Positions 56,643-64,000 of a stretch of DNA of 64,000 bases are shown here, in pieces. Each line of letters starts with the position of its first letter. Position 1 is the stretch's first letter. A model generated the notes under the pieces. The model worked only from the letters and a program-made list of their open reading frames with translations, was not told the DNA's origin and did no database searches. This DNA comes from Rallus limicola (Eukaryota; Chordata; Aves; Gruiformes; Rallidae). Location of the stretch: NCBI GenBank assembly GCA_022605955.1, contig JAKCOZ010000002.1:70040783-70104782 (forward strand), given 5' to 3'. Position numbers and translations under genes: made by a program.

Positions 56643-59600
56643 CAAACAGGCTATTTAGTTTTGAACAAATGCAAAGTTTTATTTTGGTGTTACAGATTCC
56701 TGTAGCTTATCCTGAAGACAGAGCTGTGTATATGCAAAGTGACTTAGTCACACTACAGATCACTTCTCCCCACCCGCTTTTACAAAGAGCTGGTAAAAAG
56801 CCATCTGTCCCATCAGCCCTATTCTTTTTATGGGATCTTTAAATACTTGCACTTCTCTACTCTTACTGTCTTTTGAACCATATGCTTGCATGGTTTTTGG
56901 CAAAGCAGCATTTTATCTGAAAAATATTAAGTGTCTCTCCTCACCTTGTACCACAGAACATTAAATTATTGGGTGTTTGGCCGAACCCAGTGAGCCAAAC
57001 TTAACAATATATCAGGCAGTCAGATGATTTCAGTCAAGTCGGAATGCTATTTGGATTATGTCTATAAAACAACCCATTAGTTTGGCTGATTAATATTTAT
57101 CCAGGTTCAGTCTTGTGTGTGTAACTTCATGTGTATATATAGTGCAAAATATTTAACTACATTATTTTTAATGTTTGTATATATATATTTCATAATCGTA
57201 TGCATTTTGTGCATGCTTTCCTTATTAGAATTATATTGTTTTGCAGAGCAAATTCAATTCAGTTGAACCACGTTCTTGTGGTGGGAGATAAGTACTTATG
57301 TACTAGGAAAGTAAATTGGAAACCAATGCCTCATGTACTTATTTTTAAATGTGATTCAGACCTAAAAGTTTATAGCAAATCATGTGGTGTTCTTGTGAAA
57401 GGATAGGTTTCTGTCAAACGGAGATAAAGTATGTTCTCAGTCTTCCTGTCTGTAGGGATTAGGGCAGTAATTGCATCTAATTTCTGGTGATGCTTTCTCC
57501 TCCCTGTGGTCACTGATGTATTATTTCACTGAAAATGTGTGGGGAGGAGTTGAAGTGTCTGCACTGCTTTTCTTAAATCCAAATGTAATTCCTATTACTT
57601 TGTTTCATCTTCAGGCTTGTCAGAATGAGCGGTTTTTTCCATAATTGTTTTTTTCTAAATATGGAGGAGGAAAAATTAATTATGTAAGTTGAGAATTTTA
57701 TTTAAGGATGTGCACATACATAATGCTAATACTGATTCCCACCCCCATGAGGGAAATTTTGTTAAAATTAATAGTACAGTTCTGTAGAAAAGGCTTTTTT
57801 TTAGTGTGTAATTGAAGCCCTGACTCCCTTGAACAACATGGAGTATAAATTGTGCCAGACTAAAATTGGAACGAGTGGTATCTGCTTTTTCTCTGTCATC
57901 TCTTTAAAACTGTAAGTAGTTTTAATGATGAAAATCTCCTTAATTGACTGTATTTAGTGTGGTGCAACCAATGTGGCTATTCCTGATGGGCATTTTTCCT
58001 TGCATAATGAGGTGATTTGTTGTTGACTCTTTCATATTCAATGCATATTCACCACTCTTGTTGCTTAACATGTTGAGCTTTGCATTTATTTATCTGATCT
58101 TATAATTCTTTTTAGACCTCTCTAGCCTTCATTTTAATAGCAGTGATTATGAATCTATTACAAGTATCATCCTCTTACTTCCCTCCTGCTCACTAAACTA
58201 CAGTAAGCTTATCAAAGATTATTTTCTCATTTCATCTTTGACTGTTCAGATGACCTTTTAGATCTTGCTTGTAGACAAGTTTGTAATGTTAAATTGACAA
58301 ATTAATAGCTCAGAACTGTTCCATGTGTTTTGGTCAGTTGCTGCTTCAGTTTTCACAGGTTTTCCTTCTAATGGAAACATTAAGACTTGTATCTTAGGTC
58401 GTTGTGCTGTTGTAAAAACCAATATATTTAAATCATTTGTTTTCACTCTCTGGAGTGGCTGGGTGGGTAACTTTGCTAGTCCGTTACCGTGGCAAATGGT
58501 GTAGCATTTGTGGTGGAACTCAGGAAGTGATTTAGGGTCACATAGAAAGATGCAGTACTGAATGAAGATCATCTCCAAGTTGAAGTTTTTGTAGGGAAAC
58601 TGTTTCTGCAGATTCTTTGGGCTATAAAATAAGGTTTCTCAGGTGTGGGTTTTTTTTCTCTTGTGTTGATTAAAAAAACCTGAGTTCAATTGGGGTTGAA
58701 AATGGGGAGATGGAAGGTGGTGTGGTTAACTAGTGTGCTAATACTGACCTTAAAGAATTCAGATTTCAAAACTATAGTGTTTAAATGTGAGATAAGTTGA
58801 ATTAGCTGTAGTATATCTCTTCAGCTAGCTGCTAACCACAGCAAGACACAAAGCTGCATAAATTTTATTCACATATGAATGGGGCTGTTCTTTAAAGATA
58901 ATGTAGCCTTTGACTTGAGTAATTTTTCAGTGTTTATCCTTTGTGGAGTTACTTTAAATGCAAAGATTAGCATTTGCTACCTCAGAATGTCCCTGAGATG
59001 CAAATGGTTAGGGCTGGGAGAGTATATCCTAGGATATATGTTTGCTCAGTTTCCCCAACATTTTGTAGGACTCCACTATTGGGTACGGACTAGGCTGACT
59101 TCTGGCCTGAGCTGGTACAGCCTCTGTTATGTCCATACAGCAGTGGGCCTCGGGATCTACAGAGGACTTCAGAGTGTATCTGAGCGCTTTTAGATAATTG
59201 GGAACAGTGATGTCTCTTCAGCTGAAAAAGAAATAAATAGGGAAAGTACAGAATTATCCTTATAATTGCTTTGAAAACACATCTTTAGGATAGGTTTGTG
59301 GAGCGTCAACTTATATAGTCATGCTTCCTTTCTCCTTTTATGTTTTTCATTATTCAGTGTCAACACACTCCTTAAACCAAAAGTCATGATTTTATTTTCC
59401 TTTCTTACTTATTTTTAAATACCCTACGCTTCAAAAGCACAAGTATTCATTCTGTTTTCTTTAACTTTAAATGCAGAATAATCAACAGTCTGTATGAGGT
59501 GTGCTACAGAATTGAAGCTTAATATTTCTTGACTTGTATGGTCTTGAAATTGACATTTTTCTCTTTAGCAAAAGAATAACCTAGTATTTTGTAGAAAATC

Positions 59601-61089
59601 AGCAGTTATTTTTAACCCTGATAGACTCAGATTTAGCAGATGTAAGAGCTATCGCTTTTGTGAAGTGAGAATAGTAATGATATTTGATGTAATATTTTAT
59701 GTTCTACTCTGTATTGGAGGCTTAATCCTAGGGGCACTTGGGTTTATGGATAAAACACAAGCAGGGAATTTCAAGGAAGAAATGCAACTTGTGTATGTTC
59801 ATAGGTAGGTGAATATTCCAGTACCTTTGGTGGTAATAATAACAACTTTTTCAACTCTGAAGATTGATAATTATTTTGCCTGCAACTTCTTGAATCTAAT
59901 CTTTGAAATTCTTAACCTGTGCGTAGTTAGATATCTTATTTCAGAAAGTACCTAATTGGCTTGTCAGAAAACAGAAAGTGTTTATTGCTTGCCATCTCCT
60001 CTCCCAGTAGTCTTTTAATTTGCTTACTGTTTAGATGCTGTGAAGATGCAGATGAGAAATTGAATTCTATTCTTAATTTTCCCAATGTGCTAATCGTTAG
60101 CAAGATAAACTTTCTTATTAATAGTAAAGGTGCCAGTAAAGAATAGGTACTTGAGAATTGTCTTGGTGATATCTAAAAGGTAAATCTGTGAACATTTGCC
60201 TGTGGTGGTTTGGTTTGGGTTTGGTTTGGTTTGTTTGTTTTGTGGGGGGTGGGGTTTAAAAAAAAAAGTTTTGGGAGATGAGGTAGCCAGACAATGTGCT
60301 CCTATTGAGAATGTTTTTCACCTTGATGCTTGATGAGGCCTCTTGATCAATCTAGGTGATGTTTCTGTGCTTATCTGCAACCACTTTTATTAATAAGTAT
60401 GCTGCTGATTTAGTTAAAGGTCACTTAGTTTCATTTAAAATACTTTAGTGTTATATAACAGACAGTTAAAAATGAGGGTATATAACAACAAAGCAAAATA
60501 GAGTACTGTTACATTCCTTAATGGAGCAATTTAAAAAAACCCAACACACCAGAATTCATTCATTATTAAGGGGATTCTGTCAAAATTATTTCGGTATGTT
60601 TGATCGAGCTGTCATTGTTTTCCAGTTCAAGCAGTGATAATTCTGATTACCGAACAGTGCTTAAGTGCCCTGATAACAATTTCATTTCCTCCCTTTTATT
60701 GCTCTTTATTCCAGTGTGTTTTCCTCATTTATGCAACCAAAATATCTCTCATTTGGTTTGTATTTACTATGCAGTTTAAATTTTAAATGGTTGTTGAATT
60801 GATTTGTTCTTAGTATACTTTAACAGGGCATGCTCCTGCCTTTTCCCAGTCTTCCTTTATAAATCTAATTCCCTGTAAAGTCTTGATGCTTCTTCCATAG
60901 CTAGCAGTGCATAAACTGCTTTTAAAGATAAAACTTGTTTTCATTGTAGCAGTTCACTTATCCATTCAGTACTTTCAGAGACCGGACATACAGCATCTGT
61001 ATTTTAACTGGTGTTTGAAATAATGTAGAAAATTCAAGAAGAGGAAGAAAGTTCATTTTTAACATTACCCTGGGTTTATTGCTGGGTAG
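56643..61089 (+). other. AT-rich intronic DNA
   Basis: No supported gene. (GGTTT)n-like run at 60207-60241. Confidence 0.5.
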
Positions 61090-61362
61090 TGCCCCATGAC
61101 AGGACCAAAGGCAAAGGTCAAAAATTGAAACACAGGAGGTTCTGTTTGAACATTGTGAAAAACTTCTGCACTCTGAAGATGACTGAGTACTGGGAAGGTT
61201 GCCAGGGGGAGGGCATGGAGTCTCCTTCCTTGGAAATACTCAGAAGCTGTCAGGATGTGGTCCTGAGCCATCAGCTTTAGGTGGCCATGCTTGAGCAGAG
61301 GTGTTGGACTAGATGACCTCCAAAGCTCTCTTCCAACCTCAACCATTCTGTGATTCTGTGAA
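61090..61362 (+). mobile_element. CR1 3' fragment
   Basis: CCATGACAGGACCAAAGGCA, AAAATTGAAACACAGGAGGT, AGGTGTTGGACTAGATGACC and CAACCATTCTGTGATTCTGTGA show the CR1 3' UTR and terminal repeat. Confidence 0.88.
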
Positions 61363-64000
61363 ATTGCTTGATAGTTATAAATTGAACCTACAACAGTTTG
61401 AAAGGCAGACTTTTCTTCATGTTCAGACTTGAAGTCAATGTTCTGATTGCCTGTAGTGTATCCCAGAGAAACAGAAAAATTCAAGTTAATGGTGACTTCT
61501 TTATTTTCTTCCTGTCCTTCTCTAATGGATACACAAAGTATTACTGGACAATATATTCTGAGGATTTCTTTCTTTTTTTTTTTTTTTAAGATTGTACTAT
61601 ACAAGTTATTTGCATTTCTCCCTGGGCAGCACCTCCTCATTTTATATAAAGTATGAGCTGTGTGCTCCGGTATGCAGAGACTTACCAGTATGTGAGGAAC
61701 CTGATCCTGGATTATGGGGTTCTTATGGCTTGCTCTGTAATGCTATATTTTTGATAGATCTCTTGTTTTAAAGAGTTCCAGCCGAACAAAATAATTTGCA
61801 ATAAAGTTGACAGGGAACACTTGGTTATGTAGCACTGTTTGGAGAAATGTTCTATTTATCTTCACAAACAGTGCTTGAGAGCAGTCAAACAGGAATATAA
61901 TTCAAGGAGGAGAGCCCTGACTTTCAGGTTTTCAAAGACAATTTGGATTCTAGCCGTAGAAAACAACAGAAAAATGGCACAGGGGCTGGGGGAAGGAGAA
62001 ATGGATTCTGTCTTTCTGTACCATTCAGCCTCTGCTTTTAGTAGAGAAATGCCATTTCTTCATATAATCTAGACAGTTTAAATATGATTGCCTGTTGATT
62101 TCAGCAAACATAAAGATGGTGAAGAGAAAACAGTTGGGATCAAAACTCACGCTATTTTAAAAAATAAGCTTAATGTTAATAAAGTGTCCAAGGAGTCAAA
62201 TGTTCTTTGTAGCAAGGGAGGGGTACACAAGGTATATAATAGTTCCTCAATGGCTTTCAGTACTTAATTCATAATTCTCCAGTGTAAATTCAGCCAGGCT
62301 GCTGAATGCTGAGGTGAGTATTGCAGCAAGCTGAATTTAATAAAATATCTTGGAGGATGTGTGGAAGAAATTCTGAAACTCAGTATAGCATTATAAATAA
62401 CGATTAGTTTAAAAGGCTGTCTTAGCTAAGTTCAGTCTTACTTTAAACTCATAAATAGTTGAAAATGGCAGGCTGAATGAGTAAATTTCACACGTAGCTT
62501 GATAAATCTGTAGCTGTGAGATGTGTTCCTGGATTTAGACAGTTTTTATTTGTGTAGTAATAATTGTGCATATAGCCAACTTGAATTATCTGCTTAAAAA
62601 TCATAAACTTAGCACCCTAAAATGTATGGTCATAGCCAGATCTAAGGAATCTGAAGGTTCTGAATATTGAAAAAGTATGCAGTCATTTAGAATTAGGAGG
62701 TTAGTTGTTTTGATATGAAATTGAAATACCTGTGCAGAATGATGTTAGTTTAACTTTGTTTGCATTATTTTAGTATTTTTCTAAGGTTTTCTTTTAATCC
62801 AGAACTTTTTGCAAAACTTCTGCTAGGTCACCCTGAAGTGTTTTCCACTGAGAATAAATAGAACTTTTTTAGTCTTTCTGTATAACAAGTACTTTTGGAG
62901 TCATCCTGGTTGTCCTATATTATGCTCTCCCGAGACTAATAATCGTTCAGTGTAAAGGTGACCTAAGCAAAATGTACTTTGAGGTTTAGTTGATCCTTTT
63001 GTTGTAGTATCTTTTCTCTAAATTCATAGTTGATCCTTTTGATATTTCTCATCATGTTTTTAATTGCTTCCATGCTTTTTTAAAAACATGAAATTAAACA
63101 GTAGGGAAAAAGCCTGTAGTTGTATAAGGCATCTTAGTTAGGCTTATTTCTATAAACTCTTAGAACAGTTTAACTTGTGTTTTATTCAATGCAGTGCAGT
63201 AGGGATTCTCCTTCCTGAGGTAAACTGTGTGCTTGGTTACAGTGCTAGAGTCCTAATCTGGATTTCATATTGTTGACTTAGATTAAGTGAACTTTATTTT
63301 TTTAATGCATTTAATATTAATAAAGTTTTGTAGAAATTGTGAGCATTTTGAAAATGCAGGCTGGTTTAATATTTTTCCACTGTAGAAAATGCAAGATAGA
63401 ATATTGTTACTTGTATAATCAGAAACTGACAGCTCCATGTAATAGAGAATGAACCATTTTTCTTCTTAAATGGTCAACAGAGCAATTTATGGGCTAAAAA
63501 AACCCCTCAGTGCTTTTAGGTCTCTGTTCATTTATCTACTCATCCTTAAAAGGATGATTTTGGGCTTAATACCACAAAATGTAGGCTATTTTGCATTCAA
63601 GATGAAAATCAGTGTCTTGATTCCAAAAAGCAAATCCTCAGTCACAGCTTCATTGACTTAAGGTCAATGGAGCATAATATCAAGTCAATCATACTGTACA
63701 GAAGCTTGTGTGGCTTCTCAGTTATGTTCAGGCAGTGGTTTTAAAACTAAATAAATAATCTGAAAGAGAATAAAGTATCCTAACAGATTTCTGTGTATTG
63801 TAGTGATTAGCAATATTTACATTGATTCATGCTTTTCTTTTCTGCTTGCTTTGCTTGGTTTGCTTATTGGGTTTTGTGGGGTTTTTGGTTGTTGTTGTTG
63901 TTAAACAGTCTTTGAAAGATGCTGGAGAGCTGCAGGGGAGAGGAGGACATGTAACGAAACATTTGCAGTACTGATACAACCGTTCTCAATAGAGCAATCA
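61363..64000 (+). other. AT-rich intronic DNA
   Basis: No supported gene. T-run at about 61573-61587 and (GTT)n at 63888-63902. Confidence 0.5.

Noticed and set aside
60207..60241. TGGTGGTTTGG near 60203 as another LTR start
   Set aside because: It runs into a GGTTT simple repeat, and no LTR body follows.
1..64000. CRISPR arrays, bacterial operons, tRNA or rRNA genes
   Set aside because: No regular short direct repeats with spacers, no cloverleaf or rRNA core seen. The window is vertebrate nuclear DNA.

Overview
The window looks like nuclear DNA of a bird. At least twelve fragments of CR1, the dominant avian LINE, can be seen, several ending in the CR1-type ATTCTRTG octamer tail. There are LTRs of two avian ERV families: one with 5-bp target duplications (ERVL-like) and one starting TGTCCTGG or TGTTCTGG (ERVK-like). 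Exon and intron architecture is vertebrate. I cannot name the species.

Layout. 1-11.8 kb is AT-rich and apparently gene-free, with an ancient CR1-type fragment, two solo LTRs with perfect 5-bp target duplications (3821-4261 and 7165-7925) and a short gag-like scrap. 11.8-17.2 kb is GC-rich and mosaic. On the minus strand it holds exons of a SUN-domain (KASH-binding, nuclear-envelope) protein gene: a coiled-coil exon, two SUN-domain exons and a terminal exon whose stop codon overlaps the AATAAA signal. Shuffled partial duplicates of these exons lie between 12.2 and 13.6 kb. The array is bracketed by two nearly identical copies of a cassette made of a CR1 5'-UTR-like piece followed by a CpG-rich piece. 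17.2-17.7 kb is a minus-strand ERVK-like gag fragment with capsid-end and nucleocapsid zinc knuckles.

17.8-22.2 kb is a nearly full-length but inactive CR1 (5' UTR, ORF1, endonuclease, reverse transcriptase, 3' tail). It abuts a decayed ERVL pol (22.2-25.9 kb) split by a composite of two unrelated solo LTRs, and then a 3' LTR (26.2-27.36 kb). 27.5-29.5 kb holds more CR1 pieces, including a second copy with 5' UTR, ORF1 and the end of the endonuclease.

29.65-30.8 kb is a CpG-island promoter with a ZNF143-type motif and two CCAAT boxes. It drives a plus-strand first coding exon (30081-30206) that encodes a signal peptide followed by a lysine-rich tail. I do not recognise this gene. The rest of the window, 30.2-64 kb, reads as its AT-rich first intron or introns, carrying scattered CR1 fragments and a pair of inverted LTRs. 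A few exon-like segments with good splice sites are listed as weak candidates only.

The only convincing host protein-coding material is therefore the first exon at 30.1 kb and the probably broken SUN-domain array. Nearly everything else that codes is retroelement.
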